Assembly (NCBI RefSeq): GCF_021917145.1 | Contig: NC_061081.1 | Coordinates: 1,825,035 to 1,889,034 of the forward strand | Source: Hypomesus transpacificus | Lineage: Eukaryota > Chordata > Actinopteri > Osmeriformes > Osmeridae | Direction: 5' to 3' | DNA: 64,000 nucleotides | In this document: positions 1 to 10,272 of the stretch, piece by piece | Layout of the letters: every line of letters begins with the position of its first letter | Numbering within the stretch: the first letter of the stretch is position 1 | Position numbers and translations under genes: made by a program | The notes under the pieces: model-generated | Told to the model about the DNA's origin: nothing | Database searches by the model: none | Seen by the model: the letters and a program-made list of their open reading frames with translations, nothing else

Positions 1-549
1 CTTTATTTTATCATCCTATTGCAGACCAACAATAAACTCCCATATAAACCCAATAAACCCTTCATGCAATTTTCACCCTAACACTAATTCTAGCCCTAAC
101 CCCCCTAAAAAAAGCACTTGACATTATAGGCCCCAAGAAATTGTCCCTTCAAGGTCACTGGTCTCTAAAAGAGTAGATAAACAAGACCACACACACAAAC
201 ACAGAATTGATCAGTGTGCTTTGACCTCAGTCTCAGATATAGACACGGGACCCAAATGAATCAGTGTTTGCATGTGCTCTGTTCTGCTCGCAGTGTTTCA
301 ACACACACCCATCACACACATAACGGATCTGTGTTCTTTGACCTCTAATCTGTCCCATATATAGATAGGGGTTACAAATGAAGCAGTGCTTGCATATAAT
401 CTGTTCTCATTGTTCTGTTTCAACACACACACACACCACACCACACACACACACGCCACACACACACACAAAAACATAAACACACATAAACACAAACACC
501 CCAACCCTAATACTACAACACTCATGCACGCAGAGACCACATTGTGTTG

Positions 550-555
550 TTTATT
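550..555 (-). promoter_or_regulatory. Poly(A) signal of ptgdsb-1 pseudogene
   Basis: AATAAA on the minus strand about 460 bp downstream of the relic stop codon. The same signal lies at the equivalent place behind the intact copy (16,976). Confidence 0.5.
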
Positions 556-1016
556 TAGATCCCGACAACCCCCCCCACAAAGTGAACAACAGAGAAGTCT
601 AGTTTCATGTGATCATCCGGGGCCAGAACAAAGAAAGTACAGCTTCACATGCTGTTAACATGGTTACACTTTCTGGGGTTCTCCATGGTTGCCAGAACTT
701 TTTAGCAGTAAAGCATGTGGAAGTGCTGCAGTCATGTGCAGTAAAGCATGTGGAAGTGTTGTGATCTATGCAGGAAGACCGGTAGCAAGGGTAGCAGAAG
801 ACGGGTTCCTGAATGAGGAGAAGAAGCAAAGAAACACGTTTAACTACTGTGATTAGTTTGGTAGGAAATGCGTCTGTTATGACTCGATATAGGACTATTT
901 CTGTTTGGGAAGGGTTCCCCAGGGTTTCATTGTGATTGACTATTCAAATCCAACTCACCTGAAGTCAATGGTCCTCAGCTCAGGGGCTAACTCATGTAGC
1001 AACCAGAGTAGCTCAC

Positions 1017-2255
1017 CTAGTCCCCTGAGGGAGGGCAGTTCTCTTCTGGAAACAAAGAGACATCATGTACAACATCAACTATGAACTATTTGAAACATGG
1101 AATCAGTTTTGTATTGTCAGACAGTTGAGTTTCAAAAAGTAGGACTGGATAGGTCTAGATGCTTCCTGATCACCTGCAGGTGGCGGCGTCAGGATGGCTT
1201 CCTGTGGAAAGCCTCGAGACAACGAAAAGTCTTTGAACTTCTGGATCACTTCAGGCTTCACCCTCTGCGACCTGCAATATGACAACCACAAGGTTTGAAC
1301 AGGGGAATTGTCTTAGCCCACTTTTTGCCATAGTCACCTGACTGTACTCTCTGGCCATCCACCCTTGCACCAGACTCACCATAGAGGGCCACCTGAGTGT
1401 ACTCGCGCTCCATCTTCTTGTGTTTCAGGACCAGGGCGTACTCTGTGTAGTTGGTGTCCACCACAGTGATGTCCTTCACCTTGTTATGGCCTGGAGGAGA
1501 ACAGGAAACAGTAATAACATTGATAAACAGATAAAGATCCCATTGAAAGATGAAGGCTCATCTCTCACCTCCATCACTCTTGTGCTGTCCCTCTATCCCT
1601 GTCTCCCTCAATTCTATCCCTATTTCTCCGGCTTCCAACCTTCAGCTTGTCTCTGTAGGGGGCGAAGCCCTGAGAGTCATAGGCCAGACCCACACGGTAC
1701 CACTTCCCTGCAAACTGGACACACACACACAAACACAAACAAACACCCTCCATTGGCCAATGGAAGTTGGCAAGCCTGCTGTGTCCTGCCCTGCCACAGG
1801 TTGCTGTCTTACGACCTTCGACCCCTCAGAAGTTCATCCTGTTCCAAGGCAACCGCAACACACATGTAAACAGAACACCCCCTCCACAGCAGAACACAGT
1901 GTTCCTTTACACTGAGGGGGAGGAGGCAGGGAGGCTGGCAGGCAACCAATAGGAAGGGGAGAGCAGACAAAAAACATCTGACTCCTGACTACAGAAGGAC
2001 ACATCTACTCCTGACTTTTCCTCAAGGAAAAGAAACAGCACCACAGATTTGAGATCAGTGTTGTCAGAGGTCAGAGGCTAAGTTGCCACAGACAGCTGGG
2101 GCCTGATTCTGGATCAGTACTAAAACGCTGCTGTATGATAATAATAAATGGCGTCTCACCTTCCGCAGGTCAAAATCTCTCTTAGGCTGAACGTTGGCAC
2201 ACACACCCACCCAGCACAGCATCGCCGCGGCAACCGTCATTAAGGCCATTCTCAT
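1017..2255 (-). pseudogene. ptgdsb (pseudogene): ptgdsb-like lipocalin pseudogene (ptgdsb-1)
   Basis: This is a decayed copy of the lipocalin gene at 17,443-19,334. Exon 1 (2160..2255) is intact and encodes the signal peptide and the start of the mature chain. Exon 2 survives only as about 1634..1714, carrying the FAGKWYRVG lipocalin motif. A deletion of roughly 0.65 kb, with its junction near 1,634, removed the rest of exon 2, intron 2 and all of exon 3. Exon 4 (1380..1490) is intact. Exon 5 (1174..1271) is 98 bp instead of 102: a 4-bp deletion at its 5' end shifts the frame and gives a stop after three codons (G-R-R-G-stop). Exon 6 (1017..1045) remains. A functional lipocalin cannot be made. 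The deletions are seen directly by comparison with the intact copy. Confidence 0.9.
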
Positions 2256-2338
2256 GGTAGCCAGGGAGAGATCTACACAGAAAGATAGATGGAAGGAGAG
2301 AGTGGAGCACAGTAGGTATTTCTGTCTGGAGGTAAACG

Positions 2339-2630
2339 TTGTAGTGGACTCTTTGTAACGCTTAATTGATACAGTTTGGTCTAATGTCCATCCTTATGGA
2401 CAGAGGGGCAGTGCTAACCGCCCCTGCAGCCATGGTGATGAAAAGATAATGAAACAGCGCCGCCCTGTGGCTGAAGAAGTGACCCACACCCTGACACTCC
2501 TGCTGAAGCCTTCTGTACTCTGCACCCACATACACAGTTTAGGAGTTTGTGCCAGCCCTAGCCCAGTGAAGCGAGGGACAAGATAGCAGCATTTACAATG
2601 ATTTAGGAAGGTGTATTGCCTATTCTGAGT
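2339..2630. repeat. Duplicated intergenic segment
   Basis: This stretch closely matches 22,608-22,906, which lies between ptgdsb-2 and slc27a4. It contains a hairpin-forming block (2,388 onward) that recurs at 20,230, 21,416 and 22,659. It shows that the spacer between the two genes was part of the duplicated block and that about 3 kb of it was lost from this copy. Confidence 0.8.
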
Positions 2631-2800
2631 ATGAACACTTTACCAAAAATCTATAAAAACAATGATAAAAAAAAAACAATAATACAAGTGATAAAAGTAA
2701 TAAAAATACATTTAAATGTCACAAAACAAAATACAAGCCGCAGTCTTTGCGAGAATCAAGAGCACATAAGCCGCAGTCTTTGCGGTGTCTCGAGTCTGTC

Positions 2801-5040
2801 TTGGGATCCCAGTCTCCGGAGCAGAACAGCTGGACTGTCCTCCCCATAGAGCTGTGGATCTCCGACATGGCTGAGAGAGGGGGATGTAGGGAAGGAGAGA
2901 GGATGGAGCGGGGAGGGAGGGGAGGGAGGGTGGTGGATGGAGTGAGGAGAGGGGCAGGTGGAGAGAGGGGGGATCAGTAAAAGACAGAAATACAGACAAC
3001 AAGAGGCCGATGATTGAAGAGAAAGGCAGAGAAAAGGTGAGAAGAAGGTAGAGAAAGAATGTGAGGAAGATAGAGCGAGACGGAGAGGAAGAGGAAAGGG
3101 AGGAGCAGACAGAGAGAAGGAAACGGCTACTGAGTACAACAGAGAGAGAGCGAGCCATGATTTTCCCAGAAGCCCCCACAAACAGACACACTGTAGAGGT
3201 AGGTTTCCAATTACGTAAAGACATAAAACCACTGGATATATTGTATAGGCTTGATTCAGGTCTGCAGTGTCTGCCAACGAACAATACACAACAACAATAC
3301 CACACTGTCAACTAAATCAGCAGTGCTACTAACATCAGTACACTGTTCTGGTCATACTGCACACTGGTAATTGGACAGCTAAAGATAGCCCCGCACAACA
3401 ACCAAGTAAAATGTCTGAAATACAGTATACTAGGGCTAATATCCAATGATACTAATAGCACCACAGAGAGACATGAAGGTCAGGAGAAAGACTTGACCAA
3501 TACTTGATTCTCATTGGCTGGATGGGACGACAGAACTTTACTGTCACTGATCTAAAGTATACAAATGGACTACATGTCAAAACACAACTTAGAAGACTCT
3601 ATTATTGACAGAAAGTGTCTGCTTGTACAGTATGTACAATTGACATGTGCCGTCAGTGATGTAGGAACCAACCCAGAGAGACATCAGTCATGCATGAACT
3701 ATGACCTTTGACTGTGAGGGTGCTGATGCCAGCCAATACAATGGTACTTGATTCTGCTATAGTTATCCCTACCTTTAACCATCCATCCAAAGTTCCCACC
3801 ATCTCTCTCTCTCTCCTTCATGATGCAACAACGAATATAGTTCTTATCCCTAATGTAGGTTACTAAGCACACTTACTACTCCCCTTCTGAAGATGCTATA
3901 AAGCTAAATATTTTGAGATAATGAGGCTACTCATTATTTACTTTATGTCAACAAAAATAATAATGTAGCCTGGCCCAACTAACAAATTCATCTGATTAGT
4001 TCTGGCATGGTGATACATTCATGTACATTCGTATCCACAAGATTGCCACGTTCACAGCTGTTTTTACAGCACTGTCCAAAGAAAATCATATTGTATGGTA
4101 ATCTATCAATGAATGGGGCCGTGCTCTACACTGGGGCATTTCAAGGCGCTTAGCAGCATGCGGTACTGGAGAGGCTGAAGACAGATGATGAGAATGTAGC
4201 CTTCAAATAAGATAATCTGGTCACTCCAATAAGAACCATCAATGCATGCCATTCATGGAGAAAGGCCTAATGTTGGAACCTGGTTTGAACACCAATCTTA
4301 TATTCACATTTTGACATGTCTGAGTAGCCAGATGCTATAAATTGAAGCTTCAGCTAAGTGTATGCGTAGCCAGTGGAACATAAGTACCCGTTCATTCAAC
4401 TTTCGACCTATAATCCATGTTGAACTTGCAAAAACTACAATCTGAGATTTCTCAACGACAATCAGAGAGACCATTTGCACTCATTTCCTCATGCTGGCGA
4501 TCACCCCCAGTGGAACTCTAGTGTAACTTCAACCAAATTCGGTAAAATGGGGCTTAATAGGGAGTGGGGCTCTCTGTAGACGGGCTCTGGTATGGCCTTA
4601 TTGCCCTTTAGACCTTTAACACAATAACTGGAAATATGTAGGCCCTAATCGTTGTGGAAGCGGATTTCCTGTCAAGCATCAACACAGGAGAAAATGGATC
4701 AGAGAGTCTACACAACTTCGCAAACGGATTTGCCAAATATTACATTTGTCGACGTTACAAGACTTGTGGAGGAAAACTCAGTCACCAAAAAGAAAAAATC
4801 AATAAAGGGTACACATTTTTCCACAAGGAATTTGTCCATAAGGTCTTGATGATGCTCTCTGTTATTCGGTATCCGTCAGCCTCACTCCTGGCGCGGACAC
4901 TGGCCTACGTAGGCTAGTTATTGGAAACATAATTTTACAATAACCAAGCCTCCTGTGCCCAAACGCAGGCAACTATACATTTGGCAAGGTTTTCAAAGGA
5001 CAGTTGGTAGAGCGTCGGTTAGGACCAAGCTCCTGGATAT
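2801..5040 (-). pseudogene. slc27a4 (fragment): slc27a4 duplicate remnant (partial exon 4 plus 5' flank)
   Basis: 2801-2870 matches the 5' part of slc27a4 exon 4 (28,910-28,979), including its CAG acceptor. The match continues through the adjacent intron to about 3,285, equivalent to 28,980-29,460. From about 3,285 to 5,040 the sequence then matches 32,188-34,005, the region upstream of the slc27a4 start codon. Exons 2, 3 and 5-13 are absent. This is a duplicated slc27a4 that has lost nearly all of its coding sequence, so no protein is expected. On the left edge a short motif (AGCCGCAGTCTTTGCG) occurs twice, near 2,736 and 2,769. The stretch 4,640-4,830 has no obvious partner in the other copy. 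Confidence 0.8.
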
Positions 5041-5124
5041 CATGTAGGCTATCCTTATGTTCAACACAACCATACATATTTCATGCCCCGGGGCACGGCA
5101 ACACAGGGGTCATTGTGCATCCAA

Positions 5125-5162
5125 AACTCGGTGTGTGTGTGTGTGTGTGTGTGTTTGTGTGT
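5125..5162. repeat. (GT)n microsatellite
   Basis: Simple GT dinucleotide run just right of the end of the slc27a4 duplicate remnant. Confidence 0.8.
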
Positions 5163-5378
5163 CCCACTGAAAAGCTGACATTGTGAGGCTGTAGGGGGTT
5201 CTTAATCACAGAGGAACTTATAAAGAAATGGGGCAGGAGGGTGTAGAGTGTTGATGGGAGACTTGTCTGGTGGGCATAGTGTGATGGGAATGCTTTGGCT
5301 GGGTGTATTATGTACACCAATGTGGGTGTGAAAGGAATATTATTATCAGTGACCTATGCACTTTGTAAAGCTCTCTCT

Positions 5379-5432
5379 TGGAAGTCGCTTTGGATAAAAG
5401 CGTCTGCTAAATGAATACAAGTAAATGTAAAT
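5379..5432 (+). mobile_element. SINE tail fragment
   Basis: The sequence AAGTCGCTTTGGATAAAAGC followed by GTCTGCTAAATGAA matches the conserved tail of the SINEs at 25,981 and 40,126. Only the 3' end is present; the tRNA-like head is missing. Confidence 0.75.
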
Positions 5433-5439
5433 ATTCAGA

Positions 5440-6060
5440 AAAGTAGTCTGGCCATGTGAAAATGCTAAATGAAAATACTCCTCGTGTGTGTTTGTATATC
5501 CGTGTGAGAGGCACAGACAGAAAATGTGTAATTGTATGGGTTAACGAGAAATCGATTAAAATCTATATCTATTAAATCTATGTGCGTGTGCGTTTGGTCT
5601 GTCCAGAACTGTGATGTTGTGAGGAGATGTTGTCTGAGCAGAAGAGGGACGGGCCAGGTGATGGCCTGGTGTGAAAGGTCACAGAGATCTGTTCCTTCCT
5701 GCTTCCTCTGCGAATATACCCAGCATTCTGCATGCTGTGCAGCACCAATCAGAACCCGGAACTCTTGGAACCACAGGAAAGACTTAGATAAAGTCATGGT
5801 TAGGGGCTTAGATAACTAGTGAGAGGGGAGAGGAGGGAGGAGCAGAGGAGAGGAGTGAAGGGATCTAGCAGGGGCGACAGCTAAAGCAATCCTGCTGGTC
5901 ACTGTTACACACACAAACACACACTTGCTTCAAGCAGAACGAGGCGATGACGGTCAGCAGGACGGGTGAAGGCGTGAGGACAGAGACGTCATGGGAGGAG
6001 CCATGGAGGGGAGATGGACGAAGGAGAGAGCACAGGCCAAGGGAGAGAGAGGTTGACCCC
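5440..6060. other. Spacer with no recognised gene
   Basis: Unique-looking sequence between the slc27a4 remnant and the orphan ambp 5' flank. It contains short open frames on both strands, but I see no recognisable domain or splice-consistent exon. If an extra ambp copy once stood here, its exons have been lost. Confidence 0.4.
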
Positions 6061-6065
6061 CTCTG

Positions 6066-6200
6066 AACACATCAGTAAGAACGCAAACAAATCACGGTTC
6101 AAAGTCTTCTGTGTCTCTGTTTGATCATTTCTGTCTGGGCAGTTTAAACAGATGACTGTACGAACAGGAGCCTTCAAAGGGACGCGTGCACACACACACA
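6066..6200 (-). other. Orphan copy of an ambp 5' flank
   Basis: This stretch resembles the sequence just upstream of the ambp-1 start (about 9,860-9,990) and the ambp-2 start (about 16,220-16,385). All three share a block reading roughly ACAGATGA, then AACAGGAGCC, then TCAAGGG, followed by a (CA)n run. In each full copy the block lies between the start of one gene and the 3' end of the gene to its right. Here it stands to the left of the 3' end of ambp-1, but no ambp start follows it. I infer the remains of a further ambp copy whose body was deleted. Confidence 0.55.
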
Positions 6201-6296
6201 CTATACACCCACGACACACTAGCGTAAAGTACCAAACAGTAGGTCAGGACAGAGACTCAGAGAAGGCAACACAGTCAGATCAGCTTTCTCTACTGT

Positions 6297-6302
6297 TTTA
6301 TT
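6297..6302 (-). promoter_or_regulatory. Poly(A) signal of ambp-1
   Basis: AATAAA on the minus strand about 105 bp after the ambp-1 stop codon. It is conserved at the same spacing in ambp-2. Confidence 0.75.
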
Positions 6303-6406
6303 AAGTTTCTGCGTATGATTGTCTGACAAAGCTATGTTTGACTGTGACAAGCTGAGTAGGTCAGCTGTATGTCTTGTATGTGTGTGGTCTATCTTTCTAG
6401 ACTCCG

Positions 6407-9400
6407 TCAGTTGGCCTGCAGGAATTCTCCTTCTCCTGCACAGTACAAACACAAATTAAACAACAATTAATCTTTCCAGTAGGAACACAGTTTCTTCCCT
6501 CTGTGTCTCTATTTGTTTGTGTGTATCTCTCTGCGTGTGTTGAGCTGTGTGTGTGTGCGACTCTCACCATCCTTCACCACCCCACAGTATTCCTCACACT
6601 CAGCCTTGCTGTAGAACTTGTTGCTGTTCCCCTGGCAGTAGCCCTGCTTGTAGGGGAGGCAGAGGCCTCTGGAAGAGTCAAAGGCCCAGACAGGGGGCTG
6701 GCCGGAGCAGGGGCTGGCAGCCATGGGAAGCCTGCAAGATGCTGGGGGAGCGATTAGACAGAATTAGAGTGAGGCATGTAGCAGATAGTCAGGTAGGCAG
6801 GCAGAATGACATACATGGAGACACAGAGACAGACAGACAGACAGACCCTCAGTGCGGCAGCTCTGCAGACATTCTCTCTCGGACAGGAAGTTGTTCTGGT
6901 TGCCAGCGCAGCCTCCATAGCCGAAGGACTGGCAGCTCATGGAGGTGGAGTTATAGAAGTAGCGCTGCAGGAGTCCAAAGCACGGCCCGCCATCCGGCTG
7001 CAGCATACACGCCTCTAAAAGGGTCAGATTCACATTGAGAGTCAGAGAGAGAGAGAGTCAGGTGGAGAGTTAGATAGAGAATCAGGGAGTGAGTCAGAGA
7101 AAGGCAGATAACTCAAAGGGAGAGCTGGAGAGAGAGTCAGAGCATGTTAGAGAGAGTCAGATGGAGATTCAGATTGAGTATAAGATGCTAGAGTGATAGA
7201 GTGCTTGTCTGGCCCCTCACCTGTGCTCCTGAAGAAGGACGTGTCATCCCCAGAGCCCTGCTCCTCGGCAGCGAGCACAGGTAAGACAACATTCCTCCTC
7301 TTCCTGCTCACTGACTCTAATGGTACAGCTGCTGGTTCTCCTGGTGTACATTCTCCTGGTTTGCGCACAGGAAAACGACACAGAATTAAAAAAGTGACTT
7401 TGACTCTTTGTCCGAGGGTGTGTGTGTGTGTGTGTGAGAGAGAGAGGAATGCACCTTTGTCCTTTTTGATGATGACCTTTGCAGTATCCAGGCCCAGGGT
7501 TCCTGTGACCCTGTGGAACTCTGCCATCCCAGTCTCATCTGCTGTCATAGTTCGGCCTACAGGGGGCAGTGTTTCACTTCAGAATAGGACATTCACAGCT
7601 CTGCGTCAATCCAGCCCTTCATACCTTCCATCTCTCCTCTGGGCTACCACTTCTGGGTGGGTGAAAACATGGGCACCTCTGCACCTCTGTCTGTACAACT
7701 GTACTGATGTCGGATCCGTGATTTCTCTTTTGTTCAAAGGATTAAGGAGACTGTGGATTGAAACTCTCCAAGTCTGTGTTGTGTCATATGGGAAATGGTT
7801 GACACCAAGAGACTCACAGTAGAGTTTTACGCTGGTGCTTCTGTTTTGGTCTGCCTTCTCCTTGGACGTGATGACGATGGCATACTGGTCATAGTCGGTG
7901 TGAAGCACGTAGGTGTCCACGTCAACCCCCCACTCTGAGGAGGGGAGGAGGGAAGGAGGGGAGGGGAGGAGGGGAAAGCCACAGAGGGAGCAAAGAGGAG
8001 TAGAGACCAACTTGTTCATTTTTGTATTTACTGTGAGAAAGAGGTGAGAGAAGAGAGATAAAGTAGAGGAAGACAAGAGGAAGGGGACTCACTGGCAATA
8101 TGGTAGTTGAATCTTCCAGGTGTGTCGCTTAGCTCATACTCCCCTGATGTCTGCTTGCATTCGTCATGTCTGAACACACGTAAACACAGGTTTCGTGAAT
8201 CCACTGTGTGTTATCAAAGCATGTGAATGTGTGCATCTTTGTCAGTGCCTAGAGAACAGCATTATGCAGATCTCTATGTGTGTTTCTATGATTGTGAATA
8301 CGTGTCTGAATTGACGTTGAGGTGCGTCTGCATGTGTGTATGTTTGCATCCCGGGAGAGTTGAAGCCACCCCGGTGTTTTCAGTAACAGAGACTTGAAAC
8401 CGTTTCCCTTGTCCCCACGCAGCTAACGACAGCTGAGACTCGTCCGCTAGTCAGCTTACCCCTCCACAAAAGCTGCTGTCTGAAGGCGTCACCTTTTGTC
8501 AAATCAAAAGCACGGCAGTGCCATCCCCTTCCTGCCTTGGAGTCTGCTGCGTTGTATTTCACAGTGCCTGTATGTGTTTGCTTGTGGGTGCGTGTGCACC
8601 AGAGCGTGTCACCTGTATGATGTCCGTGTCGTTGTGACCTTGCCCGGGGCGTCGGCCTTCTCCAGCTCCAGGCTGCCGACGGCCATCTCCCCCGTTCTAT
8701 GTTTCATCCAGGGGCAGTTGGTTGCTGTGGCAACATCATGCCACTTCCCCATGAACTACAAGGAGGGGGAAAAAAACGTGTGGTAGAGATGGGGGGTTGA
8801 TGGGGAGTGAATGGTTTGGGACCAAGCTCCCTCCCCCGACTCCTCAGCTTGAAGCAAAGGCTCAGATGGAGCTTGGTGGTATTGCATCATTTCATCATTA
8901 GTCATTTATTCTATCATCTCAAAATATCCAGAACTATGTTTCCCAACCAATTTCTGTTCTCAAACCTGGCACAAAGTAATCACTTCTTCATAGAGTAATT
9001 TTATCTGCAGACCAATTCATTTGAAATAAATCAGATATGGGGAAACTAGCGCCCCATTTGTTTGCTCCTGTCAATGATGACATCGATCAATTATTAAGCC
9101 AGGAAATCGGCAAGCCACTCTTTCTTTGCCATAGAAACGAACAGGGTGCCATCTTGAAACATCTTTAATGCTTGTTTTTTTTACTTAATCATGGGTCTAT
9201 GTGTTGGGAGAGAGGGAGGGAAAGGAGGGGAGGGGATGAAGAAAACAGGGGTGGCAAGACACAAAGAGATGTCATTAAATAAGACAGAAAGAGAAAAATA
9301 AACTGAGAAACAGCACGAGAGAGCATTCAGGCACAGATGTATAATATATTGTACAGATCCAACATAGTCCAACATTAGCTTTATGTTTCAATGTCTCTAA

Positions 9401-9715
9401 ACAACAACAACAAAGAGAATCTCGACTTGGACATCAGCTCGTTAACATACTGTTAAGAACCTGTACAAAGACAGAGGTAGGAACGGGGAAGGGAGAGTGG
9501 AAGCATGGTGGAGAGAAAGAATGAAAGAATCCAAAGGACACAGACAAATAAGGAGAAAAGGAGAATAAGGAAATGGAGAGCGAGGGGACCTCGGGGCGTA
9601 CCCTATCCAGGTCGAAGTTCTCCTGAGTGGTGTAGAGAGGATTGGAGGATAGGGGGACTCCCTGGTGGACCCCCACCAGACCCAGCAAGACCACGACCAC
9701 TGCTCCCTGATGCAT
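6407..9715 (-). CDS. ambp: Alpha-1-microglobulin/bikunin precursor, normal copy (ambp-1)
   Basis: Nine exons give 352 aa, the length of human AMBP: 9602..9715, 8613..8755, 8093..8169, 7818..7934, 7455..7556, 7221..7355, 6847..7014, 6568..6741 and 6407..6435. All junctions are GT/AG and in phase. A signal peptide (about 1-20) is followed by a lipocalin domain with GKW at 41-43, the free Cys52 equivalent to human Cys34, and the Cys90/Cys187 pair. SRKRR (201-205) is the furin site separating alpha-1-microglobulin from bikunin. Bikunin starts with EEQGSGDD, whose Ser219 matches the chondroitin sulfate attachment site. Two Kunitz domains follow (230-285 and 286-343), with an N-glycosylation motif NST in the first. 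The product is known from the family as a secreted liver precursor giving a heme-binding lipocalin and the inter-alpha-inhibitor light chain. Odd points: Cys151 where human has Gly, and P1 residues Phe and Ser in the Kunitz domains. Confidence 0.95.
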
Positions 9716-9970
9716 CCTGTCTGTCTGTTTGGCAGTCGACTTAATGTCCGTCTTCATCTCTGGGGGAGAACAGGCCTCTCCCTTACACACACACATGCAC
9801 ACGCACACACACACAGTCTAATGCAATCTCTGGGCACACGCATACACATCTGTGAGAACACAGACATATCATGTTTCAAAGTTCACCGTATCTTTTGTTT
9901 ATCTTGTCTGTTTGTTTCCCCTAGTCAGTTCAAACAGATGAGCCCATCAACAGGAGCCATCAAGGGCATG

Positions 9971-9972
9971 CA

Positions 9973-10036
<64 letters not shown>
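9971..10036. repeat. (CA)n microsatellite
   Basis: Long CA dinucleotide run in the spacer between ambp-1 and the 3' end of ambp-2. Shorter CA runs lie at the matching places left of ambp-1 and right of ambp-2. Confidence 0.9.
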
Positions 10037-10038
<2 letters not shown>

Positions 10039-10162
10039 ACACACATAATAGACACACACAACAACCCCCCCCCCACACACACAGTACAGTAAAGTACTAA
10101 ACCATAAAGTTGGAACAAGGCTTCACAAACAACAACACAATCAGATCAGCTTTCTCTACTGT

Positions 10163-10168
10163 TTTATT
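10163..10168 (-). promoter_or_regulatory. Poly(A) signal of ambp-2
   Basis: AATAAA on the minus strand about 105 bp beyond the ambp-2 stop codon, in a block nearly identical to the ambp-1 3' end. Confidence 0.75.
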
Positions 10169-10272
10169 AAGTTGCAGCGCATGATTGTCTGACAAAGCTA
10201 TGTTTGACTGTGACAAGCTGAGTAGGTCAGCTGTATGTCTTGTATGTGTGTGGTCTATCTTTGTAGACTCCG

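Noticed and set aside
80-120. CCCTAA-like sequence suggesting an interstitial telomere
   Set aside because: Only one or two imperfect CCCTAA units occur, within ordinary sequence that is also present at 16,495.
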